Part shown: in pieces, positions 8,913-18,631 of the stretch
How the letters are laid out: each line of letters starts with the position of its first letter
How positions within the stretch are numbered: position 1 is the first letter of the stretch
Assembly: GCF_002088945.1 (NCBI RefSeq)
Contig: NZ_NCSU01000008.1
Location: forward strand, 124,001 to 188,000
Source: Henriciella pelagia
GTDB lineage: Bacteria > Pseudomonadota > Alphaproteobacteria > Caulobacterales > Hyphomonadaceae
Direction: 5' to 3'
DNA length: 64,000 nucleotides
The notes under the pieces: generated by a model
The model's database searches: none
Seen by the model: the letters and a program-made list of their open reading frames with translations, nothing else
Told to the model about the DNA's origin: nothing
Made by a program: the position numbers and the translations under genes

Positions 8913-9705
8913 ACCCGTACGAGTTGGGCTTGTTTTTGAGCGGCAAATATCGGTCCATAACATAGTTGAATGTCAATAATCTCCGGGTGCCAAAGCAGTC
9001 TCTATACTGGACCACGCCTCTAAAGATCAATTCCGCCGTACCATTGAGAATCGCGATCTTTTGTTGATGGTGGAGTTGAAAATGAAAGCTTGGAAACACG
9101 CTCTCGCCGCTCGGCAGATAGAGTTTTTGCGAGCGAGCTATCGTTTTCTCTGACGGGATGTGTTCTTCGTCCACCAGCCTTACGAATGCGCGTCTGGTGA
9201 ATTGGACATCATGGGCTGGTGTCCTCCCTGTGTTGCGAAGTTCGAATTTCAGAATGCATTCGCTGGTCCTATCAGACAAAAAATTTAGGACTTCGATCTG
9301 TCGTACGAAAACGTATGCTCTGGACTGTCGCTCGCCGATTTTGCGGTTTGTGTTCTCCGATTCCCATGCGGCATCAGTGGTATCTCTCGCTTCGACAAGC
9401 ATTTGGTATGTGGCACGCAAAGTCCAGCCAATGAGAAGTACTCCCAAAGCCGACACCGCCAACATCCATGTTGCGGTTGAGGCCATGGACTGTTGCGCTT
9501 CGAGATTTTGCTGAGCTCGCTGTGTATCAGACAGGCTTGAGGCTGCTATGCTGCTAGCGTCTGCCGAATCAGCGGTTGCTGCGGCTAGATAGCCATAGAA
9601 GTACCCGAGACCGCCAAACACAATTGCGGCGACCAACATCCACCAAAGAGTTGGAAAGAACTCATCTGGTCGCTTCGGGCGATTATGTTTTCGTTGTCCC
9701 ACCAT
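8878..9705 (-). CDS. Hypothetical two-helix membrane protein, AT-rich, likely acquired
   Basis: A 275-residue protein with two membrane segments, near residues 20-44 (LWWMLVAAIVFGGLGYFYGYLAA) and 78-100 (WMLAVSALGVLLIGWTL). A helical stretch with ERQSRAYV follows, then a C-terminal domain of about 160 residues rich in beta-strand-like segments (LKFELRNTGRTPAHDV, ending in a VQYRDCFG region). Proteins with this layout are widespread orphans near mobile DNA. The gene is visibly richer in A+T than its neighbours and uses codons such as AAT, TTT and CGA freely. It sits in the gap that separates rph from rdgB. ATG 9705 is preferred over TTG 9711. Confidence 0.7.
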   Translation of the reverse strand: MVGQRKHNRPKRPDEFFPTLWWMLVAAIVFGGLGYFYGYLAAATADSADASSIAASSLSDTQRAQQNLEAQQSMASTATWMLAVSALGVLLIGWTLRATYQMLVEARDTTDAAWESENTNRKIGERQSRAYVFVRQIEVLNFLSDRTSECILKFELRNTGRTPAHDVQFTRRAFVRLVDEEHIPSEKTIARSQKLYLPSGESVFPSFHFQLHHQQKIAILNGTAELIFRGVVQYRDCFGTRRLLTFNYVMDRYLPLKNKPNSYGFSLSEDHNRAN

Positions 9706-9749
9706 TCGCAATCATAGGTAAACTCGATTGGCTAGACGCAGCAATAGGT

Positions 9750-10475
9750 CTAGCCGATTGCCTTCCTCTGCGCTTCGAACAGCTCGGTGCAGCCCTTTTC
9801 CGCGAGTTCCAGCAGGCGCTCGACTTCGGGCCGGGTCATTGGGCGTTCTTCGCCGGTGCCCTGGATTTCGATGAAGCCGCCGTCGGAGCTCATGACGACA
9901 TTCATGTCGCCTTCGCCGCCGGAGTCTTCGGGGTAGTCGAGGTCGAGGACGGGGTGGTCCTTGAAGAGGCCCACCGAAACGGCGGCGGCCTGTTTCTGGA
10001 TGGGGTCTTTCTGGATGATACCTTCTTCGCGAAGATATTTCATGGCGAGGGCCATGGCCACGAAACCGCCCGTGATGGAGGCTGTACGCGTACCGCCATC
10101 GGCCTGGATGACGTCGCAGTCGATGGTGAGCTGGTTTTCGCCGAGGGCAGAGAGATCCACGACAGAGCGGAGCGAGCGGCCGATAAGGCGCTGGATTTCC
10201 TGCGTGCGCCCGGATTGCTTGCCAGCGGCAGCTTCGCGCCGGCCGCGTGTGTGCGTGGCGCGGGGCAGCATGCCGTATTCGCCAGTGACCCAGCCCTTGC
10301 CCTGTCCGCGCAGCCATGGCGGGACATTGTCCTGCCAGCTGGCGGTGCAAAGGACGTGTGTGTGGCCGAACTTGGCGAGGCAGGAGCCTTCGGCATAGCG
10401 GGTCACATTGGTCTCAAGCACGATATCGCGAAGCTGGTCAGCGGCGCGGCCGGACGGACGGATAAGGTCAGTCAT
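9750..10475 (-). CDS. rph: Ribonuclease PH
   Basis: A 241-residue RNase PH, a phosphorolytic 3'-5' exoribonuclease that trims tRNA 3' ends. Typical blocks are present: [16 protein letters not shown] at the N-terminus, [17 protein letters not shown] with the RNA/phosphate-binding region, [30 protein letters not shown] and the DLDYPEDS acidic motif. The start overlaps the stop of the upstream MFS gene by 8 bases (ATGACTGA), indicating coupling. The usual partner rdgB is not adjacent. Confidence 0.95.
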   Translation of the reverse strand: MTDLIRPSGRAADQLRDIVLETNVTRYAEGSCLAKFGHTHVLCTASWQDNVPPWLRGQGKGWVTGEYGMLPRATHTRGRREAAAGKQSGRTQEIQRLIGRSLRSVVDLSALGENQLTIDCDVIQADGGTRTASITGGFVAMALAMKYLREEGIIQKDPIQKQAAAVSVGLFKDHPVLDLDYPEDSGGEGDMNVVMSSDGGFIEIQGTGEERPMTRPEVERLLELAEKGCTELFEAQRKAIG

Positions 10476-11871
10476 GGAAATCTCCTTCTTTCACCGGGGG
10501 GTGAAGCGATTCCAGCGTGGCTTGTCCACCCGCATTGATGGCCGCAGCTGCTTTGGCCTGTTCCGTGCGCGTGATCGGATAGGTCCAGATCAGGAGCGCG
10601 GCGAGGGCATAGGAGACGACGGGCACCCCGACGAAGACCAGCATCAGCCCCTGGACCGTTTCAGGTGAATTGTCGGTGGCCGGATTGAAGCCGACCAGCA
10701 GGCCGAGCAGCAGGTAGGGGATGCCGATGGCAAAGCTCGCGCCTGTCTTGTAGGCGCCCGACATCAGAGAATAGAACAGGCCGGCTCGGTTCTGCCCGCC
10801 CTTGGCCTCTTCGGTTTCGACAAGGTCTGCCATCATGGAACGGGCGAGGATGAAGGGTGAGCCATATCCGAGGCCGGAGACGATTGCGACGGCCAGGATT
10901 GGGATGAAGCCGCCGCCGCTCATGGAGAGCGGGAGATAGGCGATATAGGTGAGCGCCGACCAGAGGCAGACATATCTCATCGCGATGTGCTTCTCGGTGC
11001 GTCTGGAAATCCATACCCAGACCGGCATGGCGGCAAAGCCGGCCACGAAGTGGGCGAGCAGGACGAGCGATGCCTCGTCGCGCGCGACGCCGAATCCCCA
11101 CTGGGCGGCGAACAGGAAGGTGCCGGCTGTGCCCGCAATGGCGATGCCGACGAAGATTTCGGTGGCCAGCAGCCGCCACAGGGTCTGCTGGCGAAGGGCC
11201 GCCAGGATGGCTTGAGGGTGGAAGCTGGCTTTTGGCTCGTCTGATTTTGGCTTGGGGTCGGGAACAAGCCACACCGCCGCGCCGATGGTCAGCGGCAGGG
11301 CGATGATCAGGAACCACCCCATGAGTGACACCTGATGCGAGAAGCTGACATCTCCTGCCTGGGACATGATGGCCGGCAGGGCGAGCATGATCAGCATGGT
11401 CGAGATAGTGAACAGTTCGCGCCACATGAACAGGCGGGAGCGCTCGTCATAGGTCCTGGCGATGGAAGGCGCCCAGGCCTGGTGCGGCGTCACCACCATA
11501 GTCGTGCCGATGTAGAAGATGAACAGGATGATCCCGAGCATCAGCGGCGAGACCGGCGGGTCGCCCGGATTGTAGAGGAACCAGACCGTGGGTAGCAGGA
11601 TCGGCACGGCGATCAGCAGCCAGTGGCGCACCCGGCCAAAGCGGGACGGCTTGGTGTCCACCAGCCAGCCCATCACCGGATCGGAGAACAGGTCCCAGAA
11701 GCGCAGGAACATGAAGATCAGTCCTACAAGCGCCGTGCCCATGCCCATTTCTTCGGCATAGAATGGAGCGATGTAGACCGCCATGGGCAGACCAACGGCG
11801 CCGAAGGGAATCCCGACGGAGCCGTATGCGATGACTTGCTTCAGGGGCAGTTTTGCTGGCACGGTTGTCAT
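10468..11871 (-). CDS. MFS transporter of the GPH (sugar/cation symporter) type
   Basis: A 467-residue 12-helix transporter. The early segment [17 protein letters not shown] with an acidic pair and the [10 protein letters not shown] loop is the hallmark of the glycoside-pentoside-hexuronide branch of MFS. A second half begins near [14 protein letters not shown]. Substrate unknown. It opens a two-gene transcription unit with rph and is divergent from hrcA (89 bases between starts). ATG 11871 is used; the open frame extends upstream but that part overlaps hrcA and has no family character. Its position between hrcA and rph is unusual and suggests insertion. Confidence 0.82.
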   Translation of the reverse strand: MTTVPAKLPLKQVIAYGSVGIPFGAVGLPMAVYIAPFYAEEMGMGTALVGLIFMFLRFWDLFSDPVMGWLVDTKPSRFGRVRHWLLIAVPILLPTVWFLYNPGDPPVSPLMLGIILFIFYIGTTMVVTPHQAWAPSIARTYDERSRLFMWRELFTISTMLIMLALPAIMSQAGDVSFSHQVSLMGWFLIIALPLTIGAAVWLVPDPKPKSDEPKASFHPQAILAALRQQTLWRLLATEIFVGIAIAGTAGTFLFAAQWGFGVARDEASLVLLAHFVAGFAAMPVWVWISRRTEKHIAMRYVCLWSALTYIAYLPLSMSGGGFIPILAVAIVSGLGYGSPFILARSMMADLVETEEAKGGQNRAGLFYSLMSGAYKTGASFAIGIPYLLLGLLVGFNPATDNSPETVQGLMLVFVGVPVVSYALAALLIWTYPITRTEQAKAAAAINAGGQATLESLHPPVKEGDFHD

Positions 11872-11921
11872 GCTGGCCAGACAAGCTGATTTGGGCGCGT
11901 CGTCCAAGCAAAAACGCCCTA

Positions 11922-11950
11922 TTGAAACTGCTGATTGCAATTCATATTGA
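11922..11950 (+). promoter_or_regulatory. Weak promoter candidate for hrcA
   Basis: TTGAAA (11922-11927) and TATTGA (11945-11950) are spaced by 17 bases in the hrcA upstream gap. Transcription would begin only a few bases before the ATG at 11961, so the mRNA would be nearly leaderless. A GATTC (GANTC) site overlaps the -10 end. No CIRCE-type repeat is visible here. Confidence 0.25.
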
Positions 11951-11960
11951 TTCCCGCGAG

Positions 11961-13058
11961 ATGAGCGACAGAAACATTCCATCCGGCCTCCTGCAAAGCC
12001 TCGATGAACGCTCGCGGCAGATCTTCCGCGAGATTGTCGAAACCTATCTGCAGACAGGTGAACCGGTAGGGTCGCGCACTTTGTCAAAGAGCGGCATTGG
12101 CCTGTCGCCAGCCTCGATCCGCAATGTGATGTCGGACCTGACTGATCTTGGCCTGCTCGACAGCCCGCACATATCGGCCGGCCGCATGCCGACCCATGTC
12201 GGTCTGCGCCTGTTCGTCGACGGCTTCCTGGAAATGGGTGAGCCAACAGAGGCGGATCGCGCCGAGATCGAGGACCGGTTGCGGGCTAATGGGCGCGACA
12301 TGCAGGGCGTGCTGAAAGAGGCGTCCTCGCTTCTATCCGGTCTTGCGGGCGGAGCAGGACTGGTGTCATCGCCGACGCGAGAGCGGCCTGTGCGCCACGT
12401 CGAGTTCGTGCCGCTGGCGACCGGCGAGGCGTTGTGCATCCTCGTTGACGAGGCGGGCGACGTGGAGAACCGCCTGGTGAAAATCCCGCCCGGCCTTCCA
12501 GCAACGACGCTGATAGAGGCTGGCAATTACCTTGCGGCGCGCATGAAGGGCCGCACGCTGCGCGAAGCCGCGCAGGCCGTGCGCGAGGAGATCAGCGAGC
12601 GGCGGGCACAACTGGATCAGGCCGCTACCAGCCTTGTCGAGCAGGGACTCGCCGAATGGGGCGGGGAAGTGCCGGGCGAGGAACGCGCGCTGATCGTTCA
12701 TGGACGCGCCAATCTGCTGGCCGACACGCAGGCGGCTGAGGACATGGAGCAGGTCCGTCAGCTGTTCGACATTCTCGAGCGCCAGCAGAGCATGCTGGAC
12801 GTGCTGGATTCGACCCGGGAAGCCGAAGGTGTGCGGCTTTTCATCGGTTCGGAGAACAGGCTTTTTCCGTTGTCGGGTTCAAGCCTGATTGTTGCTCCCT
12901 ATATGAACGCGTCAAGACAGGTTATAGGCGCGCTCGGCGTGATTGGTCCGACCCGTCTCAACTATGCCCGCGTGATCCCGATGGTGGATTATACCGCGCG
13001 CATGGTGGGACAGATCCTCGGCGAGCGGCAAAACAGTTGGAAGAGTGAACGAGAATGA
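11961..13058 (+). CDS. hrcA: Heat-inducible transcription repressor HrcA
   Basis: A 365-residue repressor with an N-terminal winged-helix domain ([20 protein letters not shown], then [18 protein letters not shown], and [19 protein letters not shown]), a GAF-like middle and the C-terminal [15 protein letters not shown] segment. HrcA binds CIRCE operators, classically upstream of groESL, and is stabilised by GroEL. ATG 11961 fits the family start; the longer open frame is shadow. Its stop overlaps grpE by ATGA, so hrcA-grpE is a coupled operon. No CIRCE element is visible in this window. Confidence 0.94.
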   Translation: MSDRNIPSGLLQSLDERSRQIFREIVETYLQTGEPVGSRTLSKSGIGLSPASIRNVMSDLTDLGLLDSPHISAGRMPTHVGLRLFVDGFLEMGEPTEADRAEIEDRLRANGRDMQGVLKEASSLLSGLAGGAGLVSSPTRERPVRHVEFVPLATGEALCILVDEAGDVENRLVKIPPGLPATTLIEAGNYLAARMKGRTLREAAQAVREEISERRAQLDQAATSLVEQGLAEWGGEVPGEERALIVHGRANLLADTQAAEDMEQVRQLFDILERQQSMLDVLDSTREAEGVRLFIGSENRLFPLSGSSLIVAPYMNASRQVIGALGVIGPTRLNYARVIPMVDYTARMVGQILGERQNSWKSERE

Positions 13059-13654
13059 GTGAAGACCGGAAGAGACCGCCAGAAGCTGTAGAAACCGAAA
13101 CCCTGGATGCCGGATCGCCGGAGTCCGAAGTGCTGGAAGAGGCGGCGGTTGCGGACAATGGCGAACCGACGCCTGAAACGCGCATCGCCGAGCTTGAAGG
13201 CGAGATTCTCGGGCTGAAGGACCAGGTGCTGCGCACGCTTGCCGAGGCCGACAATGTGCGCAAGCGCGCGGCCAAGGAAGTCGCCGATGCCCGCGTTTAC
13301 GCTGTCGAGAAGTTCGCCGCTGACCTGCTCAATGTGTCTGACAATCTCGCCCGCGCGCTCGGCGCGCTGCCGGATGAGGAACGAGAAGTGCTGACCGAAG
13401 CGGGCAAGAATTTGCTCGGCGGTATCGAGATGACGCAGAAGGAGCTGCACACCGTGCTGGCACGCCATGGCGTGACGGCGATCGATGCAGCGCCCGGCGC
13501 GACGTTCGATCCGAATATGCATCAGGCCGTCAGCCAGATCCCGTCCGATCAGCCCTCCGGAACCATCGCCGAGACGTTCCAGTCAGGCTGGAAGATCGGT
13601 GAGCGCACACTGCGCGCTGCGATGGTTGCCGTCAGCGCGGGCAAGCCGAGCTAG
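13055..13654 (+). CDS. grpE: Nucleotide exchange factor GrpE
   Basis: The 199-residue co-chaperone exchanges ADP on DnaK. It has an acidic disordered N-terminus (~45 residues), a long coiled coil ([30 protein letters not shown]), the head domain with FDPNMHQAV, and the terminal [13 protein letters not shown] strand. The start overlaps hrcA by four bases. dnaK follows after DUF2061 on the same strand, so chaperone genes remain clustered but not in one transcript. Confidence 0.94.
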   Translation: MSEDRKRPPEAVETETLDAGSPESEVLEEAAVADNGEPTPETRIAELEGEILGLKDQVLRTLAEADNVRKRAAKEVADARVYAVEKFAADLLNVSDNLARALGALPDEEREVLTEAGKNLLGGIEMTQKELHTVLARHGVTAIDAAPGATFDPNMHQAVSQIPSDQPSGTIAETFQSGWKIGERTLRAAMVAVSAGKPS

Positions 13655-13699
13655 TCTTGAGGCGGTCAAACCTGTCCGTACGGTCTGATCGAGATCTGG

Positions 13700-13978
13700 T
13701 CAGGCCGTATTGGGCAGGTGCGTGCTTTCGAAGGTTTCGCTGATCCGCGTCATAGTTGTCTCACAAGCGTGTATGGATGCCACCGGCACCAACTTGCCCG
13801 GCAGCCACCTCTCCCAGATGCGTTCATGGATGGAATAGGCGACGGTCTGCACCAGGGGCTCGATCATGCCGATGCCAAGGGCAATGGCGAGATTGCCTGT
13901 GAGCGCATAGGCGACCGTGATCGCCACTGCGAGGTGCATCAGGCTATAGGTCAGGGTCTTGATCAGGGCGCGGGGCAT
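13700..13978 (-). CDS. DUF2061 membrane protein
   Basis: A 92-residue protein matching DUF2061. Two membrane helices span roughly residues 5-27 (IKTLTYSLMHLAVAITVAYAL) and 29-50, followed by the typical YSIHERIWERW amphipathic segment. The family is small and uncharacterised, widespread in proteobacteria. GAGGAAC lies six bases before ATG 13978. It is convergent with grpE and divergent from dnaK, and the C-terminal tail after the conserved core is unique. Confidence 0.85.
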   Translation of the reverse strand: MPRALIKTLTYSLMHLAVAITVAYALTGNLAIALGIGMIEPLVQTVAYSIHERIWERWLPGKLVPVASIHACETTMTRISETFESTHLPNTA

Positions 13979-14342
13979 TTTGTTCCTCAGTCGTGCGGGG
14001 ATCAGACTAATTGAGTGAGACGCATTAGCAATTCAATAGTTGTTGTGTAAAACATAGAAAAAGTCGATAGGTTGGGGAGACTGAGCCGGGATGGGCGTGC
14101 CGAGGTGCGGCGTCATAGGTGTGAATCCTTATTGCTCACTGGAATTGCAGTGAATTCACTGAGCTTGATCACCGAAATGTGAGCCTGCCTCTTGAGCGAA
14201 CGCACCGGCTTCCCATATCGCTGCAGTAAGACGCGTCTGCCCCTGCAGGCGCACAGTTCACAATCCAAGAGCTGCTGTTTCGGGGTGCTGCCCGACAGGC
14301 CCGGAAGAGAAGCGGCGGCGGCTAAAACAAGAGAGTGATAAA
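13979..14342. other. dnaK upstream intergenic region
   Basis: This 364-base gene-free stretch separates DUF2061 (leftward) from dnaK (rightward). It is AT-rich at its left end. The only strong element seen is the sigma-32-like promoter at 14191-14219. The remaining ~120-base leader is G/C-rich and could fold, but I see no known riboswitch. No CIRCE repeat is present; TTAGCAATTC near 14023 lacks the matching second arm. Confidence 0.6.
14191..14219 (+). promoter_or_regulatory. Sigma-32 (RpoH)-like heat-shock promoter for dnaK
   Basis: CTTGAG at 14191-14196 and CCCATATC at 14212-14219, with 15 bases between, closely match the alphaproteobacterial RpoH pattern (CTTGAA / CCCATnT). The predicted start would give a dnaK leader of about 115 bases. 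dnaK of Caulobacter is known to use a sigma-32 promoter, which supports the reading. Confidence 0.7.
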
Positions 14343-16256
14343 ATGGGAAAAATCATTGGTATTGACCTCGGCACCACCAATAGCTGCGTGGCTGTCATGG
14401 ATGGCGGCGAAGCCAAGGTTATCGAGAACTCCGAAGGCGCACGCACGACCCCGTCCGTTGTCGCTTTCACTGAAGGCGGCGAACGCCTCATCGGTATGCC
14501 GGCGCGCCGCCAGGCCGTCACGAACCCCGACTTTACCTTTTACGCGATCAAGCGCCTGATCGGCCGTCAGTTCGACGATCCGACCGCGCAGAAGGACAAG
14601 GAAATCTCCCCCTTCGAGATCGTGAAGGGCGCGAATGGCGATGCCTGGGTCAAGGGCCGCGACAAGGAATATGCGCCGCAGGAAATCTCCGCTTTCATCC
14701 TGACCAAGATGAAAGAGACCGCCGAAGCCTATCTCGGTGAGAAGGTGGAGCAGGCGGTGATTACCGTTCCGGCCTACTTCAACGACGCCCAGCGTCAGGC
14801 AACCAAGGATGCCGGCAAGATTGCGGGCCTCGAAGTGCTGCGCATCATCAACGAGCCGACGGCTGCGGCCTTGGCCTATGGTCTCGACAAGGACACCAAC
14901 AAGACGATCGCCGTCTATGACCTTGGCGGTGGTACGTTCGACGTCTCCATTCTCGAGATTGGCGACGGTGTGTTTGAAGTTCTCTCGACCAATGGTGACA
15001 CCTTCCTCGGTGGTGAAGACTTCGACCTTCGTATCGTCGATTTTCTCGTCAGCGAGTTCAAGAAGGACCAGGGCATCGACCTGTCCAAGGACAAGCTCGC
15101 CCTGCAGCGCCTGAAGGAAGAAGCCGAGAAGGCGAAGAAGGAGCTTTCGTCCGCGAGCCAGTATGAAGTGAACCTGCCATTCATTACCGCTGACCAGACC
15201 GGCCCGAAGCACCTCAATATCAAGCTCAGCCGTGCCAAGTTCGAGAGCCTCGTCGAGGACCTCGTGAAGCGCACCATCGAGCCTTGCAAGAAGGCGCTTG
15301 CAGATGCTGGCAAGTCGACCTCGGAGATTGACGAGGTTGTTCTCGTGGGTGGCATGACCCGCATGCCTGCTGTGCAGTCTGCCGTGAAGGATTTCTTCGG
15401 CAAGGAGCCGCACAAGGGCGTGAACCCGGATGAAGTTGTTGCCATTGGCGCAGCCATTCAGGGCGGCGTGCTGCAAGGCGATGTGAAAGATGTTGTCCTG
15501 CTCGACGTGACGCCACTGTCGCTCGGTATCGAGACGCTGGGCGGCGTGTTTACCCGCCTTATCGACCGCAACACCACGATCCCGACCAAGAAGTCGCAGA
15601 CCTTCTCGACCGCTGAAGACAATCAGCCGGCTGTGACGATCCGCGTCTTCCAGGGTGAGCGCGAAATGGCGGCCGACAACAAGATCCTCGGCCAGTTCAA
15701 TCTCGAAGGCATCCCGGCTGCGCCGCGCGGTGTCCCGCAGATCGAAGTGACGTTCGACATCGACGCCAACGGCATCGTGTCTGTCAGCGCCAAGGACAAG
15801 GCGACCAATAAAGAGCAGAAGATCACCATTCAGGCGAATGGCGGCCTCTCTGAAGACGAGATCAAGAACATGATGAAGGACGCTGAGGCGAATGCCGACG
15901 CTGACAAGCAGCGCCGCGAACTCGTCGAAGCCAAGAATGCCGCCGAAGCGCTCGCACACCAGACCGAAAAGCAGCTCGCCGAGCATGGCGACAAGGTCGA
16001 TGCTGACGTGAAGGCCGAGATCGAAAAGGCCGCCGAAGAGCTCAAGAAGGCTGCGGAAGGTGATAATCTCGCCGACATCCAGGCCAAGCATCAGGCGCTC
16101 ATGACGGCTGCGATGAAGCTCGGTGAAGCGATCTATGCGAGCCAGCAGGCAGATACAGCCGAAGCGGATGCGAAAGCCGACGCGGCTGCAGACGGCGACG
16201 ACGATGTGGTCGACGCAGACTTCGAGGAAGTGGACGACGACCGCAAGTCGGCCTAG
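14343..16256 (+). CDS. dnaK: Molecular chaperone DnaK (Hsp70)
   Basis: A 637-residue Hsp70. The nucleotide-binding domain opens with [16 protein letters not shown] and includes [36 protein letters not shown] and [10 protein letters not shown]. The linker [17 protein letters not shown] and the substrate-binding domain follow, ending in an acidic tail ([12 protein letters not shown]). It acts with GrpE and DnaJ in protein folding and, in this group, modulates RpoH. Expression is probably heat-induced from the promoter at 14191. Unusually, dnaJ does not follow; a terminator and mscS do. Confidence 0.97.
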   Translation: MGKIIGIDLGTTNSCVAVMDGGEAKVIENSEGARTTPSVVAFTEGGERLIGMPARRQAVTNPDFTFYAIKRLIGRQFDDPTAQKDKEISPFEIVKGANGDAWVKGRDKEYAPQEISAFILTKMKETAEAYLGEKVEQAVITVPAYFNDAQRQATKDAGKIAGLEVLRIINEPTAAALAYGLDKDTNKTIAVYDLGGGTFDVSILEIGDGVFEVLSTNGDTFLGGEDFDLRIVDFLVSEFKKDQGIDLSKDKLALQRLKEEAEKAKKELSSASQYEVNLPFITADQTGPKHLNIKLSRAKFESLVEDLVKRTIEPCKKALADAGKSTSEIDEVVLVGGMTRMPAVQSAVKDFFGKEPHKGVNPDEVVAIGAAIQGGVLQGDVKDVVLLDVTPLSLGIETLGGVFTRLIDRNTTIPTKKSQTFSTAEDNQPAVTIRVFQGEREMAADNKILGQFNLEGIPAAPRGVPQIEVTFDIDANGIVSVSAKDKATNKEQKITIQANGGLSEDEIKNMMKDAEANADADKQRRELVEAKNAAEALAHQTEKQLAEHGDKVDADVKAEIEKAAEELKKAAEGDNLADIQAKHQALMTAAMKLGEAIYASQQADTAEADAKADAAADGDDDVVDADFEEVDDDRKSA

Positions 16257-16283
16257 TGCTTCGTAGAGTGATGTAAAATCTGG

Positions 16284-16310
16284 CGCCCCGCAGCTTCTGC
16301 GGGGCGTTTT
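16284..16310 (+). terminator. Intrinsic terminator of dnaK
   Basis: Perfect 10-bp stem CGCCCCGCAG / CTGCGGGGCG (16284-16293 and 16297-16306) with a 3-base loop and TTTT. It ends dnaK 28 bases after the stop and isolates it from mscS. Confidence 0.9.
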
Positions 16311-16330
16311 ACTATAGGGGTCTGGTCGCG

Positions 16331-17698
16331 ATGAAATTTGGGGCACAAGAGGGCGAGGGCCTGAACACCGACAATCTCGGCATTGTGTCGACGCTCAACG
16401 ATTACTGGGCGCAGGTCGAGGATGTGTTCAGCACGGGATTTCTGGGCCAGCCAATTGGCCGTGGCCTCCTCGCCATTGGTATCCTGCTTGTCGCCTACAT
16501 GATGCGCGGTGTCGTTGCGCACCTGATCGCTGGCACGATCGGCAAGCTCGCCGGCAAGACCGAAACCACATTCGATGACAATCTGGTCAAGGCGCTGAAG
16601 CCACCCCTGACGCTCCTGCCGATTTCGGCGGGCATCTTCTTTGCTGCACAGGCCATGGGCGCGACGGGCGAAGTGGACGAGTTCTTCGTTGCGGTGACCA
16701 AGTCCATCGTCATCGGCGCGATCTTCTGGGCCCTGTTCCGCCTGATCACACCGCTCCTGATGCTGATCAGGGGGATGCGGCACCTGTTCGGTGAAACCTT
16801 CCTTGGGTGGATCAGCCGTATCCTGAAGGCAATCGTGGTCTTTGTCGGAGGCGCGGCAATCCTGGATGTCTGGGGTGTGCCGGTATTGCCGTTCCTGGCG
16901 TCGCTGTCTCTCCTGTCGGTGGCTGTCGCGCTCGGTGCACAGGACCTGTTCAAGAATTTGATTGGTGGCATGACGATCATTGGTGAGCGCCGCCTGTCGC
17001 GGGGTGACTGGATCTTTGTCGACGGGGTGGTCGAAGGCACGGTCGAGGATGTGGGGTTCCGCTCGACGACGGTACGCCGGTTTGACAAGTCACCGGTCTA
17101 TGTCCCGAACGCCAAGCTCGCGGACAATCCGCTGACCAATTTCTCGCGCATGACGCATCGCCGGATCTATTGGAAGATCGGCCTCGAATATCGAACGACA
17201 GATGACCAGCTGGCGGCCATTCGCGGCGCCATAGAAGACTATATCACCAGTAGCGATGATTTCGCGCCAGCCGCGGAAGTGTCGACCTTCGTGCATATTG
17301 ACGAGTTCTCCGACAGCTCGGTGAATATCATGGTCTATTGCTTTACCAGGACGACGGTCTGGGGGGAGTGGCTCGCGATCAAGGAGCAGCTCGCCTTCCA
17401 CATCAAGAAGATTGTCGAAAACGAGGGGGCAAGCTTCGCCTTTCCGAGCCGGTCGCTCTACTTCGAGAAATTGCCCGATGGCGCCGCGCCTGAAGCCTTT
17501 GAGCCGCCGTCGGATGGGGAAGGGGCGCCTGCAGACGATGACAAGGTACCTGAGACGCCCGAAAGCGAGAGCGTCAAGGCGTCGAAGCGCAATCCGGGCG
17601 GCCAGCGCGGGGCCCCACGCCCCGATGGCCGGGGCGTTGCTGGCGAAGGCGGCGACAAGGGGGAAGCTGAAAGCGGCGGCGGAAAGGCTGAGGGCTAA
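16331..17698 (+). CDS. MscS-family mechanosensitive ion channel
   Basis: A 455-residue inner-membrane channel of the small-conductance family. About four N-terminal membrane helices are followed by the pore-lining TM3 (VPVLPFLASLSLLSVAVALGAQDLFKNLIGG, with Gly/Ala packing) and the beta domain (LSRGDWIFVDGVVEGTVEDVGFRSTTVRRFD, VYVPNAKLADNPLTNFSRM). The last ~80 residues are a low-complexity Pro/Glu/Gly/Lys-rich cytoplasmic tail that is not part of the fold. It opens on hypo-osmotic stress to release solutes. ATG 16331 lies in the window between the dnaK terminator and the gene, with only a weak Shine-Dalgarno. Confidence 0.92.
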   Translation: MKFGAQEGEGLNTDNLGIVSTLNDYWAQVEDVFSTGFLGQPIGRGLLAIGILLVAYMMRGVVAHLIAGTIGKLAGKTETTFDDNLVKALKPPLTLLPISAGIFFAAQAMGATGEVDEFFVAVTKSIVIGAIFWALFRLITPLLMLIRGMRHLFGETFLGWISRILKAIVVFVGGAAILDVWGVPVLPFLASLSLLSVAVALGAQDLFKNLIGGMTIIGERRLSRGDWIFVDGVVEGTVEDVGFRSTTVRRFDKSPVYVPNAKLADNPLTNFSRMTHRRIYWKIGLEYRTTDDQLAAIRGAIEDYITSSDDFAPAAEVSTFVHIDEFSDSSVNIMVYCFTRTTVWGEWLAIKEQLAFHIKKIVENEGASFAFPSRSLYFEKLPDGAAPEAFEPPSDGEGAPADDDKVPETPESESVKASKRNPGGQRGAPRPDGRGVAGEGGDKGEAESGGGKAEG

Positions 17699-17727
17699 CG
17701 GTCGTGGCATCCCTCGCAGCGTAAACA

Positions 17728-17756
17728 AAAACCCCGGCCAGCGCGGCCGGGGTTTT
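17728..17756. terminator. Bidirectional terminator between mscS and ctrA
   Basis: Stem CCCCGGCC (17732-17739) / GGCCGGGG (17745-17752) with loop AGCGC, flanked by AAAA and TTTT so it works from both strands. It serves the convergent mscS and ctrA genes. Confidence 0.9.
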
Positions 17757-17782
17757 CTGACTGCTCGGTTCGAAAGAGCGCG

Positions 17783-18508
17783 TCAGGCAGCTGCCAGCGC
17801 CTCGTCCTTCGATTTCTTCGGGTCACGCAGGACATAGCCGCGGCCCCAGACGGTTTCGATATAATGTTCGCCGTCAGGATTGTCGGCAGTCGCCGTTGCC
17901 TTTGCGAGCTTCTTGCGCAGCTTGCAGATGAAGACGTCGATGATCTTCAGCTCAGGCTCGTCCATGCCACCATACAGGTGGTTGAGGAACATTTCCTTGG
18001 TCAGCGTCGTGCCTTTCCGAAGGGAAAGGAGCTCGAACATCTGGTATTCCTTGCCGGTCAGGTGGACGCGGTCACCGTCGACTTCGACAGTCTTCGCATC
18101 GAGATTGACCAGGATCTCGCCGGTACGGATGACGCTTTCGGCGTGACCTTTGGAGCGGCGAACGATTGCCGTGATCCGTGCAATCAGCTCGTCCTTGTTA
18201 AACGGTTTGGTCAGGTAATCGTCAGCGCCATAACCGAGCGTTTTCACTTTCGCTTCAATGTCTGGATTGCCTGAAAGAATCAGAACAGGTGTATTCACGC
18301 GGCTCATACGGAGCTGCTTGAGCACTTCGTAGCCGGAGATATCAGGGAGAGACAGGTCGAGGATAATAATATCGTACTCGTACACCTTGCCGAGGTCGAC
18401 GCCCTCTTCACCGAGGTCGGTGGTGTAAATATTGAACCCTGCAGCCTTCAGCATTAGCTCGATGCTGCGGGCGACGGAGTTGTCGTCTTCAATTAGAAGA
18501 ACCCTCAT
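17783..18508 (-). CDS. ctrA: Cell-cycle response regulator CtrA
   Basis: A 241-residue OmpR-type regulator and the master cell-cycle regulator of this group. Receiver residues Glu7/Asp8 (acidic pocket), phosphoacceptor Asp51 ([15 protein letters not shown]) and Lys in [12 protein letters not shown] are intact. The DNA-binding domain is nearly canonical ([32 protein letters not shown], then [14 protein letters not shown] and [13 protein letters not shown]). The C-terminus ends in Ala-Ala, the signal for ClpXP proteolysis in Caulobacter CtrA. It is usually phosphorylated by the CckA-ChpT relay, represses replication initiation and activates flagellar and pilus genes. The upstream region has a CtrA-box-like site and two GANTC sites, as expected for autoregulation and methylation control. 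Confidence 0.96.
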   Translation of the reverse strand: MRVLLIEDDNSVARSIELMLKAAGFNIYTTDLGEEGVDLGKVYEYDIIILDLSLPDISGYEVLKQLRMSRVNTPVLILSGNPDIEAKVKTLGYGADDYLTKPFNKDELIARITAIVRRSKGHAESVIRTGEILVNLDAKTVEVDGDRVHLTGKEYQMFELLSLRKGTTLTKEMFLNHLYGGMDEPELKIIDVFICKLRKKLAKATATADNPDGEHYIETVWGRGYVLRDPKKSKDEALAAA

Positions 18509-18520
18509 AGCCTTGCTCCC

Positions 18521-18596
18521 GAATCAGTCAGCGACAACCGTAGCCGCGTTGTTAACCAATGTGAATCTACGTACCGTTAATTACCAAGAATTTAAC
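18521..18596. promoter_or_regulatory. ctrA promoter region: CtrA-box-like site and GANTC sites
   Basis: TTAC-N7-TTAAC at 18581-18596 matches the CtrA box (TTAA-N7-TTAAC) with one mismatch. GAATC sequences at 18521-18525 and 18563-18567 are CcrM methylation sites. A similar arrangement governs ctrA P1/P2 in Caulobacter. The match is by eye; binding is inferred. Confidence 0.55.
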
Positions 18597-18631
18597 GTGG
18601 GCAGAAATTTGCCCAACTTTGTTCATACGTC

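Noticed and set aside
13979-14342. CIRCE operator before dnaK
   Set aside because: TTAGCAATTC near 14023 has no GAGTGCTAA partner nine bases later.
14322-16346. Long open frame (674 codons) antisense to dnaK
   Set aside because: It mirrors dnaK codon bias; long antisense frames over dnaK are a known artefact of GC-rich third positions. No Shine-Dalgarno or family match.
17755-17790. tRNA-like GGTTCGA near 17767
   Set aside because: No acceptor stem or anticodon arm can be built around it.
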